Shown piece by piece: positions 1 to 5,577 of a stretch of DNA of 6,978 nt. A program made the translations under genes and the position numbers. The first letter of the stretch is position 1. Each line of letters starts with the position of its first letter. The stretch covers positions 29,178 through 36,155 of the forward strand of contig DDSZ01000013.1 in the NCBI GenBank assembly GCA_002344205.1. The letters run 5' to 3'. Under the pieces are notes generated by a model. That model was not told where the DNA came from and did not search any database. It saw only the letters and a program-made list of their open reading frames with translations. Source of the stretch: Opitutaceae bacterium UBA2377 (lineage in GTDB: Bacteria > Verrucomicrobiota > Verrucomicrobiia > Opitutales > Opitutaceae).

Positions 1-362
1 TTGATCAGGTTCTTGTAGTCCCACTGGATTTCCTTCGCCTGCCGCAGCCAGCGGCGCAGGCGCGGCCGGTCGATCTCCGCGACCGTGTTGAAGAACGCCG
101 AGGCGTCCTTGAATTTCTTGCCCACCACCTCGGGCCGGTCGGCGCCGAAATCCGCCCCGCTCCAGAACATCAGCCGGATGCCCGGCTTTTGCCGGCTGTA
201 GCCCACGGTGGGATTTCCGTCCAAAAACCAGACCGGATGCGCGTGCCACACCTTGCTTTCCGCCTGCGGCAGGTGCTTGGCGATTTCGGCGGCCAGCAGT
301 TCGCACACCTCGCGGTGGTCCGGTTCCTGCGCATCGTTATACTTCAGAATCTCCGGGTGCAT
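1..362 (-). CDS. DUF1801 domain protein, C-terminal end cut by the window edge
   Basis: The minus strand is open from an ATG at 362 to the left edge, giving 120 complete codons with no stop. The protein begins MHPEILKYNDAQ and contains KVWHAHPVWFLDGNPTVGYS near residues 40-60 and IRLMFWSGADFG near 67-78. It ends at the edge in EIQWDYKNLI, which is where members of this family usually finish within a few residues. These blocks are typical of DUF1801 (YdhG-like) proteins of about 120-140 residues, so only a short tail should be missing. DUF1801 proteins are small, soluble and of unknown biochemical role; some relatives are iron-chaperone or frataxin-like in fold. The start is supported by AGGAGA six bases upstream. 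It lies 123 bases downstream of the cupin stop on the same strand, so it may be the last gene seen of a small operon or have its own promoter. Family assignment is confident; function is not known. Confidence 0.88.
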   Translation of the reverse strand, partial: MHPEILKYNDAQEPDHREVCELLAAEIAKHLPQAESKVWHAHPVWFLDGNPTVGYSRQKPGIRLMFWSGADFGADRPEVVGKKFKDASAFFNTVAEIDRPRLRRWLRQAKEIQWDYKNLI

Positions 363-368
363 TTTGAT

Positions 369-374
369 TCTCCT
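369..374 (-). promoter_or_regulatory. Ribosome binding site for the DUF1801 gene
   Basis: On the minus strand this reads AGGAGA, followed by six bases and the ATG at 362. It is one of only two clear Shine-Dalgarno sequences in the window and fixes the start of the DUF1801 gene. Confidence 0.75.
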
Positions 375-485
375 GTGCAGGACGATGGATTGCGGGTCTT
401 GCGGCAGTGACAACCGAAAACGCAGGTCAGGCGGCTCGGCGCAGTTCTTCGGCATTGTCCGGCCGGGGGCGGGCTGGCCTGCGGT

Positions 486-911
486 TCACGGCTTGGCTGC
501 AGCGGTCGGGGCCGCTTGGGGCGGTGACGGGGAAAACCACTTTACGATCTCCGGCATCAGGTGCTCGAAGGCGCCGGGCAGAAACACGTTGAACAGCGTG
601 GCGGGCAGATCGGTCCGGTTCTCGAAATCATGCACGGTGCCGGCGGGGATGCGGATGAAGGCGCCGCGGCCGGCCTCGATCCAATCATCGCCCACCCGCA
701 CGGCCATGGTGCCCTCCGTCACAAGGAACAGCTCGTCGCTCTGATCGTGGGCATGCGGGCCGGAGCCCGGGCTGCGGGGCGCGACCGTCCATTCCGAGAC
801 GCTGTAGCGCTCCGCGGTTTCGGCGCCGTCGGCCTTGAACACCGCACGCATGGGCCCGCAGTCGTAGCTGCGGCCTGCGCCGGCCGGGAGAATGATGGGC
901 GTGGGTTTCAT
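486..911 (-). CDS. Small single-domain cupin protein
   Basis: This 141-residue protein carries both cupin motifs in full. Motif 1 has H53, H55, E60 and G67 (PHAHDQSDELFLVTEG). Motif 2 has G83, P89, G91, H94 and N98 (GAFIRIPAGTVHDFEN). H53, H55, E60 and H94 are the usual metal ligands, so a metal-binding beta-barrel is expected in the cytoplasm. Residues 20-45 are strand-forming, and the last 14 residues (SPSPPQAAPTAAAKP region) are a low-complexity Pro/Ala tail outside the barrel. There is no signal peptide. Stand-alone cupins of this size include dioxygenases, isomerases and sugar or effector sensors, and the motifs do not separate these. The ATG at 911 has no recognisable ribosome binding site. 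It follows the YCII gene by 42 bases on the same strand and is probably co-transcribed with it. The fold is confident; the reaction is unknown. Confidence 0.9.
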   Translation of the reverse strand: MKPTPIILPAGAGRSYDCGPMRAVFKADGAETAERYSVSEWTVAPRSPGSGPHAHDQSDELFLVTEGTMAVRVGDDWIEAGRGAFIRIPAGTVHDFENRTDLPATLFNVFLPGAFEHLMPEIVKWFSPSPPQAAPTAAAKP

Positions 912-926
912 GAGTGGGTGGATGGT

Positions 927-952
927 GGCCGCGGATGTTGTGGCCGGCGGCC
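927..952 (-). other. Inverted repeat in the gap between the YCII and cupin genes
   Basis: GGCCGC at 927-932 is the exact reverse complement of GCGGCC at 947-952, with a 14-base loop. It fills most of the 42-base gap between the YCII stop (954) and the cupin start (911). There is no T-run after it in the direction of transcription, so it is not a standard terminator. It might modulate readthrough or the start of cupin translation, or be a chance result of high GC. Confidence 0.35.
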
Positions 953-953
953 G

Positions 954-1295
954 TCAGGACTCGGGGTCGAACATGATCTCGCGAACCTCCTGCGCGCAGC
1001 GACAGGAGGCCGCGATTTTGGCCGCCCAAGCCAGGGCCTCTTCGCGGGTGGCAACCTCGATGATGGAAAACCCGCCGACCACCGCCTTGGTCTCCGGCAC
1101 GGGCCCGGGGGTGATGCCTCCGTCGGTCGCCACGATAGTCGCCTGCTGGCGCTCGATGCCGCCGCCGAAGATCCAGATCCCGGCGGCCTTTGCCTCCCGC
1201 ACCACCTGATGCGCCGCCTCGCCCACGGCCGGCCAGTCTGCCGCCGGAATATGGTCCATCGAACCGTCATCGAATGAAATCAAATATCGGGGCAT
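954..1295 (-). CDS. YCII-domain (YciI-like, DGPF-related) protein
   Basis: This 113-residue soluble protein matches the YCII-related family in length and layout: an N-terminal beta strand (MPRYLISF), a helix near residues 23-38, a strand with a DG turn at 58-59, a conserved VGGFSIIEV block at 73-81, and a helix with EEALAWAAKI at 85-94. It ends in a short strand (EVREIMFD). The family has a ferredoxin-like alpha/beta fold, and relatives are proposed small enzymes or stress-linked proteins, often beside ECF sigma factors. No reaction can be assigned here. The start at 1295 is backed by AGGAA seven bases upstream. That ribosome binding site overlaps the TAG stop of the preceding small gene, so translation of the two could be coupled. 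The cupin follows 42 bases downstream. Family assignment is fairly sure; function is unknown. Confidence 0.88.
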   Translation of the reverse strand: MPRYLISFDDGSMDHIPAADWPAVGEAAHQVVREAKAAGIWIFGGGIERQQATIVATDGGITPGPVPETKAVVGGFSIIEVATREEALAWAAKIAASCRCAQEVREIMFDPES

Positions 1296-1302
1296 GGGGT
1301 GG

Positions 1303-1307
1303 TTCCT
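1303..1307 (-). promoter_or_regulatory. Ribosome binding site for the YCII gene, overlapping the upstream stop
   Basis: The minus strand reads AGGAA here, seven bases before the ATG at 1295. The TAG stop of the upstream hypothetical gene occupies 1308-1306 and so shares bases with it. This arrangement permits translational coupling between the two genes. Confidence 0.65.
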
Positions 1308-1626
1308 ATGGGCCTGGCATTTTGGATCTTTTTACGGCTCCGCCAATTCGCTTTTCGAACGCCAGGATTTCTTTCAATGCTTTTTCATTCGCACGGAGAT
1401 AAACCAAATCCGCGTGAAACATAGAGACGCCTTTGCGTAAACGCGTGTTTTCCCGTGAAAATTTGGGAGAGGACAGTAATCGCTCCAGAGACGTCACATG
1501 CTTGATCAGCGGCTCAATTCGAAGCTTCGTCCAATCGGTCGACGAACGAATGCGTGAGAACTCCTTCTTGAACTTCAGGAGCGTCTTTCTGTGCCGAGGA
1601 ATATCGCCTTTGTATACTTTGTCCAT
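1306..1626 (-). CDS. Small basic, probably all-helical hypothetical protein of low GC
   Basis: I do not recognise this 106-residue protein. It is rich in Lys and Arg (for example KTLLKFKKEFSRIR near residues 14-27, and KRIGGAVKRSK near 92-102), has no Cys, no membrane segment and no signal peptide, and its heptad-like Leu/Ile spacing suggests two or three helices. Its base composition differs sharply from its neighbours: in the 180 bases 1321-1500 I count 83 G or C (about 46%), and it uses codons such as AAA, ATT, TTA and AGA that are scarce nearby. That fits recent acquisition. The ATG at 1626 has no clear ribosome binding site. The gene ends 10 bases before the YCII start, so it sits at the head of the minus-strand cluster. 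A helical nucleic-acid-binding or regulatory protein is possible from its charge, but this is a guess. That it is translated is likely but not certain. Confidence 0.6.
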   Translation of the reverse strand: MDKVYKGDIPRHRKTLLKFKKEFSRIRSSTDWTKLRIEPLIKHVTSLERLLSSPKFSRENTRLRKGVSMFHADLVYLRANEKALKEILAFEKRIGGAVKRSKMPGP

Positions 1627-1740
1627 TTGGCGAAGCTGATCTTTTGCCGAACAGTGTGATGTAACTCAGATCAGTTGATGATTACCAGGACGGCCGGCGG
1701 TCTGGTTAGGATTCATGGGTGGGGTGAATCGGGGCGACTG

Positions 1741-1786
1741 GGTTGAACTTTAGCAGGGCAAGGACCAATCCGAGGAAAGCTCAACC
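1741..1786. other. Hairpin-forming inverted repeat, 11-base arms
   Basis: Arms 1741-1751 and 1776-1786 match at 10 of 11 positions around a 24-base loop. The single mismatch is A-C on the plus strand but becomes a G-U pair on a minus-strand transcript, so the stem is complete only in leftward RNA. It is the longest of the four stems in this intergenic region. There is no T-run to make it a terminator. Confidence 0.45.
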
Positions 1787-1799
1787 GGGCGGGTGACAT

Positions 1800-1831
1800 C
1801 GTCCTTTAGGAATTACCCGGGCGAAAGGACG
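1800..1831. other. Perfect 8-base inverted repeat
   Basis: CGTCCTTT at 1800-1807 is the exact reverse complement of AAAGGACG at 1824-1831, with a 16-base loop. It lies between the 1741-1786 hairpin and the CTTTG-type repeat upstream of the permease gene. Its role is unknown. Confidence 0.45.
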
Positions 1832-1866
1832 GGGCAAGCGGGGAATCCGACCGAGGGGGATCACGG

Positions 1867-1893
1867 CTTTGTGCTCTTTGCGTTCTTTGTGGC
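1867..1893 (+). repeat. Interspersed-type repeat made of three 9-base CTTTGYG units
   Basis: Three consecutive 9-base units each begin CTTTG (starting at 1867, 1876 and 1885), followed by TGGCTAA. This CTTTG...TGGCTAA string resembles a repeat I associate with intergenic regions of Verrucomicrobiota and some other phyla; that recognition is from memory. Only one copy is in the window and I see no inverted partner nearby. It ends about 50 bases before the permease start, and a TTG inside it (1869) opens a misleading in-frame extension of the permease gene. Confidence 0.6.
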
Positions 1894-1943
1894 TAAACCG
1901 TATTTGCTTTTCCGCGGTGCTCCGGCTCGGCTCCGCGGCTTCC

Positions 1944-3104
1944 ATGAACGTCGCCCCGCGTCTGCTGACCAACCTCTGCTACCTCGCGATGATGAGCCTC
2001 GCGATCGGGCTCAACCTGCTGCCGGTCTTTCTCACCACACTGAGCGCGCTCTACGGCGGCGCGGCGGGGCTCACGCAGGAGCAGCTCGGCCGGCTCGGGG
2101 CGATCTCGTTCGCGGGGCTCGTTGTCGGGATTCTCATTACCGGGCCGTTGGCCGACCGCTGGGGAGCCAAGCCTTTCGTGCAACTGGGCAACGCGCTGAT
2201 CGCGGTGGGATTGGTCGCGGCGGCGTTTGCGCCCAACTACGCGTCGCTGGGTGCGGCGTTGTTTCTCTTCGGTTTTGGCGCGGGCGTGCTCGACATGGTG
2301 CTGAGCCCGGTGGTGGCGGCGCTGAACCCGGACCGGCGCGCGGCGGCGATGAACTGGCTGCATTCCTTCTACTGCCTCGGCGCCGGGGTGACGATCATCG
2401 CCGGGACGCTCGCGCTGCGGCTGGGCTTCGGCTGGCGCGAGGCCTGCCTTGTGCTGCTGCCGCTGCCGCTCGGTTTGATGTTCGCCTACGCGCCGCTGCG
2501 GTTTCCCGCGCTCAGCGTGGCGGGCGGGCGGGTGAAGCTGCGCACGCTGCTGCGCCGCGGCTGGTTTCTGCTCGCGATGGTTGGCATCTTTCTCGGCGGG
2601 GCGACCGAGCTGGGCATGGCCCAATGGCTGCCGGCCTATGCCGAGACCTCGCTGGGTTTTCCCGTGTGGGTGGGCGGCGCTACGCTGCTCGCATTTTCCC
2701 TCGCGATGATGGCGGGCCGGATGGTGGTGGGTGCGGCGGGCCCGCGCTGGAATCCCTACCGCGTGATGGCGTGGGGCTGCGCCTCCTCGGTGCTGCTGTT
2801 CCTCGCCGCGTCGTTCCTGCCCGTGCCGGGCTTCGCGCTGGCGGCCTGCATCGCGGTGGGCTTCACCGGCAGCTGCCTGTGGCCGACGATGCTGGCGGTG
2901 ACGGCGGACCGCTATCCGGACGGCGGTGCGACGATGTATGGCGCGCTCGGGGCCTTTGGCAACATGGGTGGCATCTGCATGCCGTGGGTCGTGGGTTGGG
3001 TGGCTGATCGCACCGACCTCCACTGGGGCCTCGCGGTGTCGGCGCTCGCGCCGCTGCTGATGCTGCCGCTGGTGCTGGGCTTGGGGCGCACGGCAAAAGC
3101 GTGA
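1944..3104 (+). CDS. MFS permease of the FHS (fucose/glucose permease-like) type
   Basis: This 386-residue inner-membrane protein has about 12 hydrophobic segments. The loop after helix 2 carries the MFS signature GPLADRWGAKP (residues 67-77). GFGAGVLDMVLSP at 110-122 and AAAMNWLHSFYCLGAG at 133-148 match the pattern of FHS-family sugar permeases (G-x-G-x-x-D, then N-x-L-H-S-F/Y-x-x-G-A). A second-half block, GGATELGMAQWLPAYAE (218-234), fits the same family, as does CLWPTMLAV at 311-319. Import of a sugar or small glycoside by proton symport is the likely role; the substrate is not readable. I chose the ATG at 1944 because an in-frame TTG at 1869 would add 25 residues encoded by an interspersed repeat. 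No clear ribosome binding site precedes 1944. The glycosidase-like gene 245 bases downstream on the same strand suggests a shared carbohydrate role. FHS rather than another MFS branch is fairly likely. Confidence 0.87.
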   Translation: MNVAPRLLTNLCYLAMMSLAIGLNLLPVFLTTLSALYGGAAGLTQEQLGRLGAISFAGLVVGILITGPLADRWGAKPFVQLGNALIAVGLVAAAFAPNYASLGAALFLFGFGAGVLDMVLSPVVAALNPDRRAAAMNWLHSFYCLGAGVTIIAGTLALRLGFGWREACLVLLPLPLGLMFAYAPLRFPALSVAGGRVKLRTLLRRGWFLLAMVGIFLGGATELGMAQWLPAYAETSLGFPVWVGGATLLAFSLAMMAGRMVVGAAGPRWNPYRVMAWGCASSVLLFLAASFLPVPGFALAACIAVGFTGSCLWPTMLAVTADRYPDGGATMYGALGAFGNMGGICMPWVVGWVADRTDLHWGLAVSALAPLLMLPLVLGLGRTAKA

Positions 3105-3115
3105 CGGGTTGAGTG

Positions 3116-3280
3116 GTTGGCCATGGAGACGCGGAGGCACGGAGGGGCCGATCTCCGAGCGCCCGCCTTCACCAAGGTTTCGGCAGACAGGCCCGCCCGG
3201 AGGTCGGGCCCTACCAGGCGGTCACATCTTTGGATAAGTCCTAATGATAAACTCCGTGTCTCTGCGCCTCCGTGGCTAAC
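3116..3280. repeat. 165-base repeat element with imperfect 29-base terminal inverted repeats
   Basis: The left end (3116-3144, starting GTTGGCCATGGAGACGCGG) and the reverse complement of the right end (3252-3280, starting GTTAGCCACGGAGGCGCAG) agree at 24 of 29 bases, and all five differences are transitions. The 107 bases between hold a second hairpin at 3191-3209 and no open frame of note. I see no target-site duplication outside the ends. The CTCCGTGGCTAA end is a string I associate with intergenic repeats of Verrucomicrobiota-like genomes (from memory). It occupies most of the 245-base gap between permease and glycosidase, so a transcript crossing both genes would contain a large stem-loop. 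It looks like a MITE- or REP-like non-autonomous element; no transposase is present in the window. Confidence 0.65.
3191..3209. other. Internal GC-rich hairpin inside the repeat element
   Basis: GCCCGCCC at 3191-3198 pairs with GGTCGGGC at 3202-3209 around a three-base loop (GGA), seven of eight pairs intact. It has no following T-run, so it is a structural part of the repeat rather than a standard terminator. Confidence 0.5.
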
Positions 3281-3349
3281 GTTCCTTCTCGCATTGCATC
3301 CCCTAACGGCGGCGCGATGTTGACCGGCTGACGCCACGTTCCCCTCCCC

Positions 3350-5482
3350 ATGAGCCAATCCCCCTCCTTTGTCCGCGCCGTCCCGGTCTGGTCCGCCACC
3401 CTCGCGGGCCAGATGAACATCTGGCTGAGCTTCCACGCGCGCGTGGAGCTGTCCCGCGGCGTCCGCGCCACGCTACGGATCGCCGGCGCGCAGGCCTGGC
3501 GGGTATGGGCCAACGGCGAACTCGCGGCGCGCGGTCCGGCCCGCACCGCGCACGGCCATGCGCGCGTGGACGAGTGGCCGCTCACCGGCGACGTCTCCGG
3601 CGTCATGGAGCTGGTCATCGAGGTGATGGGCTACGGCGTGCCGACCTTTTGCTCCACGCATGAACCGGCCTTCCTCTGCGCCGAGCTCGCGGCCGGTAAA
3701 AAGGTGCTCGCGTGGACCGCGCCGCGCGGCGGCGGGTTCACCGCCGAGCACCGCCGCGAGCGCGTGCAGCAGGTGGAGCGCTACAGCTACCAGCGGCCGT
3801 TTGTCGAAACCTACCGCTTCGGCGTGCACGGCGCCATCTGGCAGTTGCCCGCCTACAATCCCGTCAAGCCGCACGCGCTGGCGCGCGTGAAGCACCGGCG
3901 CGTGTGGCTGGCCCGCGGCATGGCGCTGCCCGACTTGTCGGAGCAAGCGCCGCGACCGATGGCGGTGCGCGGCCGGGCGAAGCACAGTGCGGCGAAGGCG
4001 CGCGCCGCGGCGCCGCATCGGTTTATCCACGAGGTGCCGGCGGTCTCGCAGGGTTACCCGCTCGGCAAGGTGAAGCGGTCGCTTTACCGCGAGCTGGCGG
4101 GCTTGAAGTTTGCCGACACGGGCCGGGAGCGGTTGCGGGCGGAGCGGCCGGTGTTGCTCGCGGCGGGCGCGTTCCTGCGGGTGGACTTCGGGGCGATTCT
4201 CACGGGCTCCCCGGCATTGCGGGTGCGGACACAGCGCGCGACCCGGCTGCTGCTGGTGTTCGATGAAATCCTGGTGGCGGGGGCGCTGGTCTTTGATCGC
4301 GCCACGTGTGTGAACGCCATCGGGCTGGAGCTGCCGGCGGGCGCGCTGCTGGATTTCGAATCGTTCGAGCCCTACACGCTTCAGCACCTGCAGGTGGTGG
4401 TGATCTCCGGGGCGGCGGAGGTGGAGCGCATCCGGCTGCGGCAGTTCATCAACGCCGAGCCGGTGCGGTCCGCGCCGGTGGCTTTGCCGGCGGCCGAGGC
4501 GCGGGTGCGCGCGGCGGCGGTGGCCTCGTTTCGCCAGAATGCGCTGGATATTTTCATGGACTGCCCGTCGCGCGAGCGCGCCGGTTGGCTGTGCGACAGC
4601 CTGTTCACGGCGCGGGCCGAGTGGCACCTCACCGGGGACAACGCGATCGAGCGCGCCTTCCTGGAAAACTACCTGCGGCCGAAAACCTTCGCCGGCCTGC
4701 CACGCGGGATGGTGGCGATGTGCTATCCGGCGGAAGCGCTGCAGCAGCAGTTCATCCCGAACTGGGCGATGTTCCTCGTGCTGCAGCTCGACGAGGCGCA
4801 GCGGGTGCGCCGGCTGCCGGCGGCGTGGCGCGCGCTGGTCCGCCGCCGGGTGCGCGGCCTGCTGGACTACTTTCGCCGGTTCGAAAACGAACTCGGCCTG
4901 CTGGAGAAACTGGAGAGCTGGGTTTTCGTCGAGTGGTCGAAGGCCAACGCGTTCGTGCAGGACGTGAATTTCCCCACGAACATGCTTTACGCCGCGATGC
5001 TGCGGGCGGCGGCCCGCCTCCTCGGGGACGGGCGGCCGGCGCGGAAAGCGGCGGCGCTGGAGGCGACGATCCGCGCGCTGGCGTGGCGCGACGGCCGTTT
5101 CGTGGACAACGCGGTGCGTGACGGGCAGGGGAAGCTGGCGGTCACGGCCAACGCCTCGGAGGTCTGCCAGTATTACGCATTCACCTACGGCCTCGCCTCG
5201 CCGGAAAGCGCGCCGGCGTTGTGGCGACGGCTGGTGCGCGGCCGCTACGACGGGCTGCATCCGGCCAACGCCTTCGTCGGCAAATTGCTGCGGCTGGAGC
5301 TGCTCATCGCCCACGGCGAGCCGGCGGCGGCGCACCGGGAGCTGATGCGCAACTTCCTGCCGATGGCGCGACGCACCGGCACGCTGTGGGAACACCTCGA
5401 TGTCAGCGCGAGCTGCAACCACGGCTTCACGTCCTACATCGCGGTGCTCATCGACCGGCTGGCCGCGGCCGAGCGCGGCTGA
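3350..5482 (+). CDS. Cytoplasmic six-hairpin glycosidase, GH78 alpha-L-rhamnosidase-like
   Basis: This 710-residue protein has no signal peptide or membrane segment. Residues 1 to about 140 form a beta-rich N-terminal region with VWANGELAARGPAR (51-64), typical of rhamnosidase-like enzymes. A basic Ala-rich linker follows (about 200-222). A second beta domain near 270-380 contains FDEIL and FEPYTLQHLQ (339-348). The (alpha/alpha)6 catalytic domain runs from about 385 to the end. DCPSRERAGWLCD supplies acidic residues D404, E409 and D416, matching the GH78 general-acid region. TLWEHLD (E681) followed by SCNHGFTSY matches the general-base region. The protein stops about 20 residues after this motif, so the usual C-terminal beta-sandwich (Bac_rhamnosid_C) is missing. 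Hydrolysis of an alpha-L-rhamnoside or similar bond inside the cell is likely; another glycoside is possible. No clear ribosome binding site precedes the ATG. The upstream permease may deliver its substrate. Confidence 0.85.
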   Translation: MSQSPSFVRAVPVWSATLAGQMNIWLSFHARVELSRGVRATLRIAGAQAWRVWANGELAARGPARTAHGHARVDEWPLTGDVSGVMELVIEVMGYGVPTFCSTHEPAFLCAELAAGKKVLAWTAPRGGGFTAEHRRERVQQVERYSYQRPFVETYRFGVHGAIWQLPAYNPVKPHALARVKHRRVWLARGMALPDLSEQAPRPMAVRGRAKHSAAKARAAAPHRFIHEVPAVSQGYPLGKVKRSLYRELAGLKFADTGRERLRAERPVLLAAGAFLRVDFGAILTGSPALRVRTQRATRLLLVFDEILVAGALVFDRATCVNAIGLELPAGALLDFESFEPYTLQHLQVVVISGAAEVERIRLRQFINAEPVRSAPVALPAAEARVRAAAVASFRQNALDIFMDCPSRERAGWLCDSLFTARAEWHLTGDNAIERAFLENYLRPKTFAGLPRGMVAMCYPAEALQQQFIPNWAMFLVLQLDEAQRVRRLPAAWRALVRRRVRGLLDYFRRFENELGLLEKLESWVFVEWSKANAFVQDVNFPTNMLYAAMLRAAARLLGDGRPARKAAALEATIRALAWRDGRFVDNAVRDGQGKLAVTANASEVCQYYAFTYGLASPESAPALWRRLVRGRYDGLHPANAFVGKLLRLELLIAHGEPAAAHRELMRNFLPMARRTGTLWEHLDVSASCNHGFTSYIAVLIDRLAAAERG

Positions 5483-5494
5483 ATCGGCCGATGG
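5475..5494 (+). repeat. 20-base direct repeat, first copy, over the glycosidase stop codon
   Basis: GCGGCTGAATCGGCCGATGG differs at one base from the copy at 5558-5577. It includes the last codon and TGA stop of the glycosidase gene. The two copies bracket the palindrome at 5501-5555 and start 83 bases apart. Confidence 0.75.
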
Positions 5495-5500
5495 GTTGCG

Positions 5501-5555
5501 GTGGCATGTGCATCCTGCCCATGGGCTCGGAACACGGGCAAGATGCGCGTGCCAC
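5501..5555. repeat. Imperfect palindrome with 20-base arms (REP-like)
   Basis: GTGGCATGTGCATCCTGCCC at 5501-5520 and GGGCAAGATGCGCGTGCCAC at 5536-5555 are complementary at 17 of 20 positions. Two of the three differences are G-U pairs in plus-strand RNA, leaving one C-A mismatch, with a 15-base loop. It starts 18 bases after the glycosidase stop and could protect the 3' end of that mRNA. There is no T-run, so intrinsic termination is unlikely. The GTGGCA...CATCCTGCCC string resembles a dispersed palindromic repeat I associate with Verrucomicrobiota-like genomes, which is recognition from memory. Confidence 0.65.
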
Positions 5556-5557
5556 TG

Positions 5558-5577
5558 GCGGCTAAATCGGCCGATGG
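5558..5577 (+). repeat. 20-base direct repeat, second copy
   Basis: GCGGCTAAATCGGCCGATGG matches the copy at 5475-5494 at 19 of 20 bases; the difference turns the TGA stop of the first copy into TAA. It begins two bases after the palindrome ends. Confidence 0.75.

Larger units (their letters stand above)
1627..1943. other. 317-base intergenic region between divergent genes, rich in small inverted repeats
   Basis: No gene is supported here. The region separates the leftward cluster from the rightward permease, so promoters for both should lie in it, but I see no convincing -35/-10 pair. It holds four inverted repeats in a row. AGCTGATCT at 1634-1642 pairs with AGATCAGTT at 1668-1676 (8 of 9). 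GATTCA at 1710-1715 pairs with TGAATC at 1725-1730 (6 of 6). GGTTGAACTTT at 1741-1751 pairs with AAAGCTCAACC at 1776-1786 (10 of 11, and the odd pair is G-U in the minus-strand transcript). CGTCCTTT at 1800-1807 pairs with AAAGGACG at 1824-1831 (8 of 8). A CTTTG-type repeat follows at 1867-1893. Confidence 0.6.

Noticed and set aside
561..1277. Plus-strand open frame of 238 codons across the cupin and YCII genes
   Set aside because: It runs through two well-supported minus-strand genes and their gap, and its translation is Gly/Ala/Arg-rich without a known pattern.
1867..1893. CRISPR-like or tandem repeat array
   Set aside because: There are only three 9-base units with no spacers and no cas genes; it fits a dispersed intergenic repeat better.
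1893..3140. 415-codon open frame on the minus strand opposite the permease gene
   Set aside because: The translation is a His/Arg/Gln-rich string without structure, whereas the plus-strand frame encodes a clear MFS permease.
3473..5422. 649-codon open frame on the minus strand opposite the glycosidase gene
   Set aside because: Its translation is Arg/His/Gln/Pro-rich with no domain pattern, while the plus strand gives recognisable GH78 motifs. Long antisense frames are expected in DNA this GC-rich.
5501..5555. Intrinsic terminator for the glycosidase gene
   Set aside because: The stem is strong but no T-run follows on either strand, and the palindrome looks like a dispersed repeat.
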